The translations under genes were made by a program, and so were the position numbers. Positions 8,335-17,573 of a stretch of 64,000 bases of DNA are shown one piece after another. Source of the DNA: Ktedonosporobacter rubrisoli (lineage in GTDB: Bacteria; Chloroflexota; Ktedonobacteria; Ktedonobacterales; Ktedonobacteraceae). The notes below the pieces were generated by a model, which saw only the letters and a list, made by a program, of their open reading frames with translations, ran no database searches and had not been told where the DNA came from. Location of the stretch: assembly GCF_004208415.1 (NCBI RefSeq), contig NZ_CP035758.1:3348001-3412000 (forward strand), read 5' to 3'. How positions within the stretch are numbered: position 1 is the first letter of the stretch; every line of letters starts with the position of its first letter.

Positions 8335-11300
8335 ATGCAGCTTGACGATTTGGAAGCCATCTACGCCCTCTCGCCCATGCAAGCGGGCATGCTCTTTCAC
8401 AGCCTCTATGCTCCCACTGCTCAGGTCTACCTGGTGCAGTACAACGCTCGGCTCCACGGGCCGCTGCAGCCGCAGCGCTGGCAGCAAGCCTGGCAGCAGG
8501 TCGTGCAACGGCACGCAGTCTTACGTACGGCCTTTGTCTGGCAGGGGATCGAGGAGCCGGTGCAGGTGGTAGGCAAGACCGTGCACCTGCCCTGGCGGCA
8601 GCTGGATGGGAGCCAGTGGTCGGCCCAGCACCTGGAGCAGGTGCTCAAGAGCGAGCGGGAGCAGGGCTTTGACTTGCGACGAGCGCCCTTGCTGCGTGGC
8701 TGCCTCATTCGTTTGGGTCCCCAGCGCTTTCACTTTGCCTGGACCTTTCATCACCTGCTTCTCGATGGCTGGTCTGCCTCCCTGATTTTTCAGGAAGTTT
8801 TCACGATTTATTCAGCCCTCACTCAAGGACAAGAGCTTTCATTACCACTTCCTCGGCAGTATTGCGACTATATCAATTGGCTACAAGAGCAAAATGAAGA
8901 GGGAGCTAAACAGTTCTGGCAAGCCTTCCTGGCAGGCTTTAAAGCTCCGACCAGGCTCCCATATATCGGCAAGTACGAGAAGTTTTCAGAGCAGCCTGTA
9001 CACCTTGGGCAGGAGGAAGCGCATCTTTCTGTCGAGATGACAATTGCATTGCAACAAATGGCCCGCACGCACTCTTTGACACTCAATACTCTCATCCAGG
9101 GAGCCTGGGCACTTCTCTTGAGCCGCTATAGCGGTGAAGAAGAGGTTGTCTTTGGGGTAACTGTTTCAGGTCGGCCAATCGAGCTGGATGGGGTAGAGCA
9201 GATGGTCGGACTCTTTATTAATACCGTGCCTTTGCGGGTTCGTGTTGCTCCCATGTGCTCTTTGCTCTCCTGGCTACAAGAGATCCAGGGAAACTGGTTA
9301 GATCTGCATCAATATGAGCATAGTCCGCTGCTGCAGATTCAGGCGTGGAGTGAGCTTTCTCCTGGGGAAGCATTATTTGAGAGTATTTGTATTTTTGAAA
9401 ATTATCCAGAAATTTCCTCATCGCCCTCTTCGTCAATGGACCTGGAAATAGAAAGTGCTCGCTCGTTCGCTATGACAAATTACCCGCTCTCCATTGTTAT
9501 TGGTCCCGGGGAAAGTCTCCTTTTGCAGATTTCTTATAATAATAAGCTCTTTGATGCTCTAACTGTGCAATGCATGCTGGGGCACCTGCAGGCCTTGCTG
9601 CAAGGCTTCCTCGACCATAAGGGATCGAACAGACGCATTTTAGACATACCAATGATTACCGGGCGCGAACTACAACAACTGCAAATAGACTGGAATCAAA
9701 CGGTCCGCTCCTATCCATTCAATCTTCCTTTCCAGCGGCTTTTTGAAGGCCAGGTCTTGCGTACTCCCGATGCAGTTGCGCTCGTTTGTGGCGATGAGCA
9801 GATTACTTATGAGGAGCTCAATCGGCGTGCTAATCAATTAGCGCATCACCTTCGCTTCATGGGGATTACTATAGAAGATACTGTGGGCATCTGTTTAGAA
9901 CGTTCAGTAGCCATGTTGATAGGGTTGCTTGGCATTCTTAAAGCCGGAGGAGCTTATGTTCCAATGGAACCTTCTTATCCTGGTGAGCGATTAGCTTTTA
10001 TTGCTAGGGATGCGCGGGTTTGTCTCCTATTGACGCAACAAAAATTGATCTCATGTATACCTAGAACTGAGGGTTTGAGTAAAGTCCTGTTGGATAGAGA
10101 CTGGCCTATTATTGCGAAAAACAATGGCGAGAATCCCGGCCAGCAGATGCGGCCTGCTAATCTGGCCTATATACTCTATACTTCGGGATCTACTGGCAAA
10201 CCGAAAGGTGTCATGATCCCGCATCAAGGCCTGGTGAACTATCTTTACTGGTGTGCAGATACCTATGATATGGCAAACGGGCATGGTTCTCTGGTCCATT
10301 CTCCGCTCGGGTTTGATCTTACCATCACCAGCTTATTTGCACCACTGTTGAAAGGTCAACGTGTGGTTCTGCTTCACGAAAGTGAAAGCATCGAAGCTTT
10401 CGAGGAAGTTTTGCGTCTGCAAGGAGAACTCAGCCTGCTCAAACTAACTCCTACCCACATGGATCTGCTGAGTAAATCCCTTATTTCCCGGCAAGCAGCT
10501 CAACAGATTCACACGCTTATTATCGGTGGAGAGGCCTTGCATAGTGAGCACGTTACTTTTTGGCAAAAGGAGGCTCCAGGTACCAGGCTAATTAACGAAT
10601 ATGGACCTACAGAGACAGTTGTTGGCTGCAGTATCTATGAAATTCCTCGCTATAGAAATGTTCAGGGAAGGATTCCGATTGGTCGGCCCATCGCTAATGT
10701 GCAGCTCTATGTGTTGGATAGGGATCTGCAGCTTGTGCCGGTGGGAGTCACAGGAGAGCTTTACATTGGAGGAGATGGTTTGGCGCGGGGTTATCTTCAT
10801 CGCCCCGACATAACTGCTGAACGATTCCTTCCTAATCCTTTTAGCCAGGAGCCAGGAGCGCGATTGTATAAGACGGGAGACGTAGCACGTTACCTCGCGG
10901 ATGGCAACCTTGAATACCTGGGTCGAAATGATGCGCAGATGAAACTACATGGCTTTCGTATAGAACCTGGAGAAATCGAGGGGATTCTGCAACGGCATCC
11001 TGCGATTTGCAGCAGCTTAGTGCTGTTGCATGAAGATCCCTCTGGTGAGAAACAGCTTGTCGCCTATCTGCTCTTCTCAGAGAAGAGGAAAGTTTCAATA
11101 TCCGACCTACGCTCGTTTTTGGCGGCCCATTTGCCCGAATACATGATACCCACCTCCTACATCCCCTTGGATACGATACCGTTATCCCATAATGGGAAAA
11201 TCGATTGGCAGGCGCTTCCTGCTCCCTCGCGTTCCTTTCAGAAAATCGAAGCGCAGTTTGTCGCGCCACGAGATGAATTAGAAGTATGTTTGACGAAAAT

Positions 11301-12360
11301 ATGGGAAGAAGTGCTAGCCGTACAACCTATAGGAGTGCAACACAACTTTTTTACCCTGGGAGGAAATTCATTGCACGCGATACGGCTTCTTGCTAGGATC
11401 CAACAACAAATTAGCCAGAAGCTTTCTCTTTCTCTAGTTTTTCAACATCCCACTATAGAGCAACTGGCTGCTATCATTCGGCAGCAGCGCGCTACTCCTG
11501 CACGCACTCCTCTCGTAGCCATCCAGCCACAAGGCTCAAAACTTCCTTTTTTTGCAGTACACCCTGGCAGTGGAGATGTGCTTTGCTATTACGATCTGAG
11601 CCGTCATCTGGGATTTGATCAACCATTCTACGCGCTAGAAGACCCTGATATAGAACAGAAAGAGTTTCCCTATCATTCACTTGAATTTATGGCCACGTGC
11701 TATATTGAGGCTATAAAAAGCGTCCAGCCAGAAGGGCCATACCTGCTAGGGGGATATTCGTTCGGGGGGCACGTTGCGTACGAAATGGCCCAGCAGTTAC
11801 GGAGGGCAGGTCAGGATATCGCCTTTCTCGGTATCTTTGATACTGCCACGCCAGCTATTATGAGAGACCTGCCCCACGATGACGCCAGTAACATCATGAC
11901 AGTTGTTTTAGAGGTTCTACGAGACGTCCCTAGAAAAAGTGCCGGCGAACTCTACTCCCACCTGCAAAACCTGGCTCCTGATGCACAATATGCCTTTGCC
12001 CTTGCTGAAATACAAAAGGCTGGTATTGAACTGCCTGATCCAGCGGCTCAATGGTTACGACAGCAGGCGCACATCTTAAAAACTCGGATGCAGGCAATTC
12101 ATGCCTACTATCCTGTCTCCTATCCAGGTACTCTCACTCTTTTTCGATCTACTGAAATGGAGGAATTCGGAGATTTCAACCTGGATCTTTTGTTAAAGCC
12201 TGACCGGGGATGGAATGAACTTTCAGCGAAAGTGGAGATATATATGTTTTCCGGGTACCATGATACGATATTGCTTGAGCCGTGTGTGAGGAAACTGGCT
12301 GCGCAGTTAGGGCAATGTCTTCATAATGCTCAGCTAGCTTGCCGGGAGAAAACCTTATGA
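8335..12360 (+). CDS. NRPS termination module C-A-PCP-TE (predicted Asn)
   Basis: ATG 8335 has an AAAGGAG upstream overlapping the previous gene's end. Domains: condensation 5-430 (SPMQAGMLFH, HHLLLDG near 139; follows an E domain, so it should accept a D-residue), adenylation about 465-965 (YTSGSTGKPKG near 614; A10 motif is NGKIDW rather than the usual NGKxDR), carrier about 975-1045 (HNFFTLGGNSLHAI) and a type I thioesterase about 1065-1341 with the GxSxG serine in GGYSFGGH. Pocket residues D-L-T-K-I-G-E-V-G match Asn-type codes. The thioesterase releases or cyclises the product. The first ~145 residues are GC-rich and continue the composition of the preceding E domain, then it drops sharply. 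Confidence 0.95.
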   Translation: MQLDDLEAIYALSPMQAGMLFHSLYAPTAQVYLVQYNARLHGPLQPQRWQQAWQQVVQRHAVLRTAFVWQGIEEPVQVVGKTVHLPWRQLDGSQWSAQHLEQVLKSEREQGFDLRRAPLLRGCLIRLGPQRFHFAWTFHHLLLDGWSASLIFQEVFTIYSALTQGQELSLPLPRQYCDYINWLQEQNEEGAKQFWQAFLAGFKAPTRLPYIGKYEKFSEQPVHLGQEEAHLSVEMTIALQQMARTHSLTLNTLIQGAWALLLSRYSGEEEVVFGVTVSGRPIELDGVEQMVGLFINTVPLRVRVAPMCSLLSWLQEIQGNWLDLHQYEHSPLLQIQAWSELSPGEALFESICIFENYPEISSSPSSSMDLEIESARSFAMTNYPLSIVIGPGESLLLQISYNNKLFDALTVQCMLGHLQALLQGFLDHKGSNRRILDIPMITGRELQQLQIDWNQTVRSYPFNLPFQRLFEGQVLRTPDAVALVCGDEQITYEELNRRANQLAHHLRFMGITIEDTVGICLERSVAMLIGLLGILKAGGAYVPMEPSYPGERLAFIARDARVCLLLTQQKLISCIPRTEGLSKVLLDRDWPIIAKNNGENPGQQMRPANLAYILYTSGSTGKPKGVMIPHQGLVNYLYWCADTYDMANGHGSLVHSPLGFDLTITSLFAPLLKGQRVVLLHESESIEAFEEVLRLQGELSLLKLTPTHMDLLSKSLISRQAAQQIHTLIIGGEALHSEHVTFWQKEAPGTRLINEYGPTETVVGCSIYEIPRYRNVQGRIPIGRPIANVQLYVLDRDLQLVPVGVTGELYIGGDGLARGYLHRPDITAERFLPNPFSQEPGARLYKTGDVARYLADGNLEYLGRNDAQMKLHGFRIEPGEIEGILQRHPAICSSLVLLHEDPSGEKQLVAYLLFSEKRKVSISDLRSFLAAHLPEYMIPTSYIPLDTIPLSHNGKIDWQALPAPSRSFQKIEAQFVAPRDELEVCLTKIWEEVLAVQPIGVQHNFFTLGGNSLHAIRLLARIQQQISQKLSLSLVFQHPTIEQLAAIIRQQRATPARTPLVAIQPQGSKLPFFAVHPGSGDVLCYYDLSRHLGFDQPFYALEDPDIEQKEFPYHSLEFMATCYIEAIKSVQPEGPYLLGGYSFGGHVAYEMAQQLRRAGQDIAFLGIFDTATPAIMRDLPHDDASNIMTVVLEVLRDVPRKSAGELYSHLQNLAPDAQYAFALAEIQKAGIELPDPAAQWLRQQAHILKTRMQAIHAYYPVSYPGTLTLFRSTEMEEFGDFNLDLLLKPDRGWNELSAKVEIYMFSGYHDTILLEPCVRKLAAQLGQCLHNAQLACREKTL

Positions 12361-13586
12361 AGATATTTGCAGCCTTGCGTTCTCGTAACTTAATATTACT
12401 TTGGTCTGGGCAGCTAATCTCCCAACTTGGAGATCTGATTATCAAGATTGCGCTCCCTTTTTATATATACCAGCTTACCAGGTCAGCGCTGGATACAGGA
12501 TTGATGTTTATCGTAGAAACAGTTCCCATTATTTTTCTGGGTTCACTGGCTGGCGTGCTGGTTGACCGCTGGGATAGGCGCTGGCTAATGATTATCGTAG
12601 ATAGTCTGCGGGCAGTTCTTCTTCTCCTCCTCCTTTTTGTGCATTCTAGTGCTCTGCTCTGGCTGATCTACCTTGTTGCTTGTCTGCAGTCTTGCCTGAC
12701 ACTCTTTTTTGAACCGGCCTACAATGCCTTACTCCCCTCTCTCGTCTCAGATGAGGCACAACTTACTGCCGTCAACTCTCTTACCTCCTTAAGCGACTCT
12801 ATCACCAGCCTGATCGGCCCATTAATTGGGGGAGTGCTTTTTGCTGCCTTTCATCTGACAGGGGTAGTAGTTTTGGATTGTATTTCATTCATGTTCTCCG
12901 CCTTTATGGTTTTGTTACTGATAATGCCTCGATCTGGGAGCAGGCAGCCATCAGTTGAGGAGGGTAGAGAGCTATGGCGGGAGTGGCTGGATGGTGTGAG
13001 TTTGATCAGGGGGAAACCTATCGTCAGCATGCTAGTCATTACCTCTGGCATCCTATTTTTATCTCAGGGTATTTTGAATGTGATTATTATAGCTTTTGTG
13101 CAAGGGACGCTTCACGGAGATGCCGCTGCCTATGGGCTATTGGTTACCATGCAAGGCGTTGGGACGTTGATAGGCTCTCTTGGTGCAATTTATGTGCGAG
13201 AGAGGATCAAACCTGCCTATCTTCTCAGTGGATGCCTGGGAATCGCTGGTGTTTGCTTATTGCTCTGGGCCAGCTTCCCATCCTTACTGCTGGGCTTCTG
13301 TCTGCTTCCCGCTATTGGTTTCTTTATTGTGACATTTTCTGTCATTGCTACGACTATGCTGCAAACCAGTGTGGTGAGCGAATTTAGGGGCCGTCTCTTT
13401 GGAGTCTTTAATGCGGTAAACGCAGTTATGCTATTGCTAGGGCTAATGATTGTGAGCTTTTTTGGTAACCTCCTGGGAGCGACAACCTTTCTTTTTATCG
13501 CTGCTCTTCTGATTATGGGGGTAAGTATCTTGCCCAGTAGTAGTGCAAAACATATGAAGACAGAGAAATTGAGTGAAAGTATATGA
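12357..13586 (+). CDS. MFS transporter, probable peptide exporter
   Basis: The ATG overlaps the thioesterase stop codon by four bases (ATGA), so the two are translationally coupled. The 409-residue product has about twelve hydrophobic segments and the N-terminal pattern of the MFS_3 / enterobactin-exporter and macrolide-efflux group ([12 protein letters not shown], then VDRWDRRW in the first cytoplasmic loop). It is a proton-driven integral membrane exporter by family. Position directly after the terminal NRPS module suggests it exports the peptide or gives self-resistance; the cargo is inferred. Confidence 0.88.
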   Translation: MKIFAALRSRNLILLWSGQLISQLGDLIIKIALPFYIYQLTRSALDTGLMFIVETVPIIFLGSLAGVLVDRWDRRWLMIIVDSLRAVLLLLLLFVHSSALLWLIYLVACLQSCLTLFFEPAYNALLPSLVSDEAQLTAVNSLTSLSDSITSLIGPLIGGVLFAAFHLTGVVVLDCISFMFSAFMVLLLIMPRSGSRQPSVEEGRELWREWLDGVSLIRGKPIVSMLVITSGILFLSQGILNVIIIAFVQGTLHGDAAAYGLLVTMQGVGTLIGSLGAIYVRERIKPAYLLSGCLGIAGVCLLLWASFPSLLLGFCLLPAIGFFIVTFSVIATTMLQTSVVSEFRGRLFGVFNAVNAVMLLLGLMIVSFFGNLLGATTFLFIAALLIMGVSILPSSSAKHMKTEKLSESI

Positions 13587-13698
13587 GTTATTTATAATAT
13601 GTATTTACTTTGGAAAGCCTCTTAGCATGTTGTATAGTAATAACATGTTTTTCGTAGGAAGTTGTTTACTCGTTTCTGGAAGAAGGAGACCTTGTTCT

Positions 13699-13947
13699 AT
13701 GGACAGAGAAGAAGAAGACAGCAGGATCTACAAAGTCGTCGTGAATCATGAGGAACAGTACTCCATCTGGTTTGCTGACCGCGAGCCTCCATTGGGCTGG
13801 AGAGAGGTGGGCAAGCAGGGACTCAAGAGCGAGTGCCTTGCCTATATCAAAGAGGTCTGGACCGATATGCGTCCGTTGAGCTTACGAAAACACATGGAGG
13901 AAGTTGCATCAAGGCAAATAAATTCGCAGGAGGGGCCAACCTCATGA
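13699..13947 (+). CDS. mbtH: MbtH-like NRPS chaperone
   Basis: This 82-residue protein starts at ATG 13699, about ten bases after AAGGAGA; an upstream in-frame ATG at 13573 would add an unlikely hydrophobic leader. It has the family signature: [15 protein letters not shown], a central Cys, and [10 protein letters not shown]. MbtH-like proteins bind the A-domain N-terminal part and raise its solubility and activity. The canonical WP after QYS is WF here. A decayed second copy lies at 35984-36203, so this may be the only functional MbtH for both NRPS systems in the window (inference). Confidence 0.95.
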   Translation: MDREEEDSRIYKVVVNHEEQYSIWFADREPPLGWREVGKQGLKSECLAYIKEVWTDMRPLSLRKHMEEVASRQINSQEGPTS

Positions 13948-14219
13948 GAAAATATTGCAAAGCTTACTATCTCAAAGATCTACGTCAATTTGCTGGATGG
14001 AAGGAGCTGTGTAAGCCACATGAGGAGGAAATGAGAGATGAAACGATTGTCTATTTATGGGACGATTTCACTGTGGTGAGCTCTCCTGTGGCAGAGGGAC
14101 AAGGAGCACTCTGGGATCAGGTGACTCCCCAATGGCGCGAATTTTGTCAGTCCGTGCTACATTTTGAACTCCCGGAAGATTTGTACGCTGTCAGTAGGCA
14201 GGAACAAAACCAGGTCTAA
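13944..14219 (+). CDS. Small unknown protein coupled to MbtH
   Basis: The ATG overlaps the MbtH stop by four bases and has a strong GCAGGAGGGG upstream, so I reject the earlier start at 13833. The 91-residue product is soluble and rich in aromatic and acidic residues ([12 protein letters not shown] near the start; [10 protein letters not shown] in the middle). I do not recognise the family. Translational coupling to MbtH and its place in the NRPS operon suggest a role in the same pathway, for example as an A-domain partner or tailoring accessory, but the sequence does not show which. Confidence 0.75.
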   Translation: MRKYCKAYYLKDLRQFAGWKELCKPHEEEMRDETIVYLWDDFTVVSSPVAEGQGALWDQVTPQWREFCQSVLHFELPEDLYAVSRQEQNQV

Positions 14220-14287
14220 ATCGGGGGCCAGTTACCCTGGTAGGAGAAGACGACAGCGCTATACATCGAGAGAAAGGAAGCAAAAGG

Positions 14288-14623
14288 ATGGATGAACTGG
14301 TCAACCGACTCTCGCAAGGAGAGCATCCCGTCTCAGTCGGAGGTCCCAAGCCGTCTCTGCAAGAGTTTCGCCAGCGCGTGACCGAGATGGGCTATGTTTT
14401 TATCAAGTTTACGACGACCCGAGGAGGAACTGACCTGGGGGTCCGCGTTGATCCGGCAGCAACAAATCTGAGCCAGGCGGATTTCGAGCAAGCCAGGGGA
14501 GTTGCCCATGTAGAGGGAACACTTACCCTCAATTATGTGAAAGTGCGCTGCATAGCAGAAATTGATCTGAGTACGCTCAACGGCCTTGGACATCTCGTCG
14601 TTCTGGAGGAGGTTCATCCCTAA
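14288..14623 (+). CDS. Small unknown protein, end of NRPS operon 1
   Basis: ATG 14288 follows AAAGGAAG. The 111-residue product has no signal peptide or membrane segment. A Gly-rich motif (FIKFTTTRGGTDLGVRVD) and a predicted beta-rich second half (TLTLNYVKVRCIAEIDL) stand out. I have no confident family name for it. It is the last gene of the NRPS/MFS/MbtH operon before the IS3 remnant. Confidence 0.72.
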   Translation: MDELVNRLSQGEHPVSVGGPKPSLQEFRQRVTEMGYVFIKFTTTRGGTDLGVRVDPAATNLSQADFEQARGVAHVEGTLTLNYVKVRCIAEIDLSTLNGLGHLVVLEEVHP

Positions 14624-14928
14624 GCTCGGCCGATCGGAGCAGAGAAGGTTGGATCTGCTAACCAGGTTGATCTCTAATTCGCTTGTAGAAGAGGGCAACG
14701 GCATCAGAGCTTTCTGAGCGTTTTAGTCACGCTCGCTGCCTGCGCTCTCTTCGCTTGCCGTTGTAAACAAGCAACAGGAATAGGACTAGAGTGAGTCAAA
14801 AAGAGCTCCTTATAATTGTGGAGTTTGATAGATTAGATCTTCAAAGTTCTGTTAGAATCTTACAATTGCTGGATTTGTTCTCTTATCTGATCAACGCTGC
14901 TTCCCAAGCGAAAGAAAATATGAGCCTT

Positions 14929-14984
14929 CCCCCATTTGATAGAGTCGGAGAATGTGGAATATACGAGACTCGACCAAACGGGGG
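14929..14984 (+). promoter_or_regulatory. Hairpin masking the IS3 transposase ribosome binding site
   Basis: The left arm CCCCCATTTGATAGAGTC pairs with GACTCGACCAAACGGGGG, with a short loop between. The right arm contains the GGGGGAG that serves as ribosome binding site for orfA at 14991. The same arrangement, with a better stem, occurs in copy 2. Transcripts reading in from outside would fold and block translation, a known way for IS elements to limit activation. Confidence 0.6.
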
Positions 14985-14990
14985 AGAAAA

Positions 14991-15287
14991 ATGTCTAAAG
15001 AGCAAAAAATCTACACGAAAGAATTCAAAATTGAAGCCGTTCGCCTGGCCGAAACGAGTGGCAAGCCAATCACGGAAATCGCACGAGATCTGGGAGTTTC
15101 AGATAGCACGATCCACAATTGGCGTAAACAGTTCTCCGAGCATGGCGAGCAGGCATTTCCAGAAAGTGAACACCAGACGCCAGAAGCCGAAGAACTGCGC
15201 CGCCTCAAACGCGAACTGGAAGTCGTGAAACAAGAACGAGACATTGTAAAAAAAGCTCTTCGCATATTTTTACGACAAGAGCGATGA
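14991..15287 (+). CDS. IS3 transposase OrfA (HTH protein)
   Basis: The start at 14991 is placed by GGGGGAG and by identity with the second copy (MSK/REQKIYTKEFKIEAV). The product is a 98-residue HTH_Tnp_1 protein: the helix-turn-helix lies in EIARDLGVSDSTIHNWRKQF, followed by a leucine-zipper-like region (LRRLKRELEVVKQERD). It binds the IS ends and is normally joined to OrfB by programmed frameshifting. OrfA itself is intact. Confidence 0.9.
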   Translation: MSKEQKIYTKEFKIEAVRLAETSGKPITEIARDLGVSDSTIHNWRKQFSEHGEQAFPESEHQTPEAEELRRLKRELEVVKQERDIVKKALRIFLRQER

Positions 15288-15893
15288 AATTCCAGTTTAT
15301 TGAAGAGCACAAGCGAGAATATGCAGTGAAGACGATGTGCCGCGTGCTTTCCGTCTCCGAATGTGGCTCTTCTGCCTGGCGTAAGCGCCCAAAGAGTGAG
15401 TGTGAACAGAAGAATGAAGCACTCACACAGCATATTCGGCAGCTTTTTGAGCACAATCGCCAGATCTCTGGAAGTCCGCGCAAATGGCACTGCTACAGCG
15501 ACGTCCCAAGCCAGGTGTGATGCATCACACGGATCGAGGAAGTCAGGAGACGAGTCAGGCATAGCAAGCTCTTTTAGCTGCTGCGGGAATCACGTGTAGT
15601 ATGAGTCGGAAAGGCAACTGTTGGGATAACGCTCCCACTGAAAGCTTCTTTGGGACGCTCAAACGAGAATGGACTCATCGACTAAGCTATCAGACCCAAG
15701 CCCAGGCCCGCCAGTCCGTTTTAACTCGAGAGAAACGTTCTCCAACCGCAAGCGCCGTCATTCTGCGCTCGGTTATCTCAGTCCTGTAGCCTTTGAGCAA
15801 CGAACGCGAAAGGAGCCTGAAGAAAACGTTGAAAACGTTGACGTAACGTATGTTATCTGCTATATTAAAATTACGTTTAAACGTTTTACGTAA
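15284..15893 (+). pseudogene. Broken IS3 transposase OrfB
   Basis: The start overlaps the orfA end (MKFQFIEEHKREYAVKTMCR). The frame is lost near 15520, and the segment holding the first catalytic Asp is missing. Decayed sequence resumes with HHTDRGSQ, then intact SRKGNCWDNAPTESFFGTLK containing the catalytic Glu, and after another frameshift near 15720 ends with RRHSALGYLSPVAFEQ. It cannot make an active DDE integrase. Confidence 0.88.
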
Positions 15894-15912
15894 CGTTCTC
15901 AACGTTTTCTTC
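15819..15912. repeat. ACGT-rich long palindrome
   Basis: A 94-bp stretch with nine ACGT words. Its outer arms, GAAGAAAACGTTGA at the left and TCAACGTTTTCTTC at the right, are perfect inverted repeats, and the similarity continues inward (AACGTT, ACGTAA). It lies beyond the normal end of orfB but inside the outer IS3 repeats. It resembles an operator or a nested small element. Confidence 0.7.
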
Positions 15913-16006
15913 ATCGAGAGTCTCTTTCCTTGACTTGGAACTCTCAAACGTCCTCCACTTTCTCGACTCTCCTAAAACGGGTCAAGCTCAGTCGTTGGAG
16001 ACGTTG

Positions 16007-16402
16007 TTATACCCAGACGGTCAGCCAATCGTGCTCCCCCTTCCCACAGGTAGAGAGGCCAATGGCTTCGATAGCTTCGTGTGACCGCTTCGTCTGACGC
16101 GCCCAAGCTTCCACAAAGGAATCTAGATGTTCAGCAAAGACTTTGCGTGGGCAAGTAGCAGTATCACAACGAAACTTACGGACATGGAAAAGCAGTTGGA
16201 CGTGCTGACCTGCCCATTGCAGGTCAGAAACCTTCCGCGTGTAGTAGCTGCAGACGTGGGTAGCAAATTCACTACAGAGAGGGTATGCCTTTATTGGAGA
16301 AGTAGTCACGACATGAACGATCACAAGATCGGAGGTCTCAGTAATTTCGGCGATTTCTAATCCAGCCGGAAGAGAAAGCAAAGATGACACTTCCAACATC
16401 AT
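16007..16402 (-). pseudogene. N-terminal fragment of ISL3-family transposase
   Basis: The 131 residues match only the start of ISL3 transposases (normally well over 400 residues): LLSLPAGLEI, the zinc-binding stretch, the VQLLFHVRKFRCDTATCPRK segment and IGLSTCGKGE. The catalytic DDE domain is absent after that point. The first zinc ligand, usually CPLC, reads YPLC, consistent with decay. Clusters of ACGT repeats lie on both sides. Confidence 0.82.
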
Positions 16403-16621
16403 CAGACTCCTCGTAGCGGCATAGAATGCTGACCACCAGAAGAGATGCCTCTCATTCCATCGCCCCTAATGTCTTGAATTGAGAGTTTACGGCCACAGAA
16501 CCGAACCAAAAATGGGCGACAGATATCGCCTCTATTCCAACTACCCAAGGCTGGCTTTACCTTTTGGTGATCCTGGATGTGAGTCCGCTCAGGTATGAAA
16601 AGATGGGGAACCCAGCAAGCT

Positions 16622-16695
16622 AAACGTAACGTTTGACGCTTTATCATTTATTGGATTATAATAACAACGCCAACGTTACGTAACGTAGAAACGTC
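16622..16695. repeat. Second ACGT-rich repeat cluster
   Basis: Six ACGT words in about 75 bp, in two groups (AAACGTAACGTTT and AACGTTACGTAACGT) around an AT-rich core containing TTATTGGATTATAATAA. The words match those at 15819-15912 on the other side of the ISL3 fragment. Possibly an operator pair or ends of one older element. Confidence 0.55.
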
Positions 16696-16779
16696 TCTCA
16701 TCCTCCTCAGTTCCAATCGGTGGAGGCTCTACAAAAATGGGTCAAAGTCAAGGAGGCCAGGATTGCTATCTCCGTAAAA

Positions 16780-16819
16780 AAGGGCCTTCCCTGACCTCTG
16801 GAGCAGGAAAAGAGCCCTT
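16780..16819 (+). terminator. Possible rho-independent terminator
   Basis: AAGGGC pairs with GCCCTT, with partial inner pairing (CTTCC/GGAA), followed by a pyrimidine-rich TTCTTTCTACTTCTTTT. It lies upstream of the LuxR gene and would insulate it from the decayed IS region. The tail is not a pure T run, so confidence is low. Confidence 0.35.
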
Positions 16820-16946
16820 CTTTCTACTTCTTTTCATCTCAAATTTGTTGAATATTTCTCTTGCCTGGAGGGGATTTTGCTGAGAGAAAATGTTGGGATC
16901 CCGTATACAACTGAAGAGTTTTTATGCTTAGTTCAGGGGATGAAAC

Positions 16947-17573
16947 ATGAACAACAGGCTAGAGCGAGAGGCAGAGTATGTAGATTACTTTGTTCATCTC
17001 ACGTCAGTCACCGAAACTCTATGCGGCCATGCCGAGGGCGTTGCGAACAAACTGTGCGAGGAAGTAATGAAAGTAACCAAGGGGAACGCAATAATCGTGA
17101 TGAATTCGCCTCAGTTAAATCTGCAAACAACCTTATTACGCTGCGATCCCATCTCTGTAAGGTTTCCTGTTAGATTTCGTGGAATCGTCTATGGTGAGAT
17201 GTATATCAAAGCCAGCCCTCACCATCCCAGCTATCCTTCCTTACCTCTACCTATTGCTCATGCTCTGGCCCAGACCTGCGGCTTGATCCTGCATACCCTG
17301 GAAGTCTCTGCCCTGACACTCAACCGCAACCAGGGAAATAAAGGCCTCCATGGCGCGATTACCAAACGTCAGCGCGAAGTTCTTGTATTAATGATGCACG
17401 GATACGATCAAGATGCTATTGCCGAGGCGCTTTCCATCTCGCGTGCAACAGTTAGTAAGCATCGTCAGAACATTTATCAGGAACTAGGCGTCCATAACGA
17501 AAAAGACGCCCTCCTTGTTGCTTACCAGGCAGGCATAGTTTCTCCTATTGAAGACATTTCTGCGAACGATTAA
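16947..17573 (+). CDS. LuxR-type transcriptional regulator
   Basis: ATG 16947 follows CAGGGGATGAAAC. The 208-residue protein has an N-terminal domain of about 130 residues with a GAF-like feel, though I cannot identify a ligand site. A C-terminal LuxR (GerE) helix-turn-helix follows at about 135-195: ITKRQREVLVLMMHGYD with recognition helix ISRATVSKHRQNIYQELG. It stands alone between the two NRPS operons and points toward the second, which begins about 1 kb downstream. It is a candidate cluster regulator by position only. It has no receiver domain. Confidence 0.88.
   Translation: MNNRLEREAEYVDYFVHLTSVTETLCGHAEGVANKLCEEVMKVTKGNAIIVMNSPQLNLQTTLLRCDPISVRFPVRFRGIVYGEMYIKASPHHPSYPSLPLPIAHALAQTCGLILHTLEVSALTLNRNQGNKGLHGAITKRQREVLVLMMHGYDQDAIAEALSISRATVSKHRQNIYQELGVHNEKDALLVAYQAGIVSPIEDISAND

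Larger units (their letters stand above)
14921..15990 (+). mobile_element. IS3-family element, copy 1, internally deleted
   Basis: The left end begins TGAGCCTTCCCCCATTTG and the right end (reverse complement TGAGCTTGACCCGTTTTAG) is an imperfect match that continues to a shared AGAGTCG. It encloses an intact orfA and a broken orfB. At about 1070 bp it is shorter than a usual IS3 element, because part of the orfB catalytic region is missing. No clear target duplication is visible. A related left end lies at 48965. Confidence 0.8.

Noticed and set aside
13573..13698. N-terminal extension of MbtH
   Set aside because: A clear AAGGAGA lies before ATG 13699 and the family starts there.
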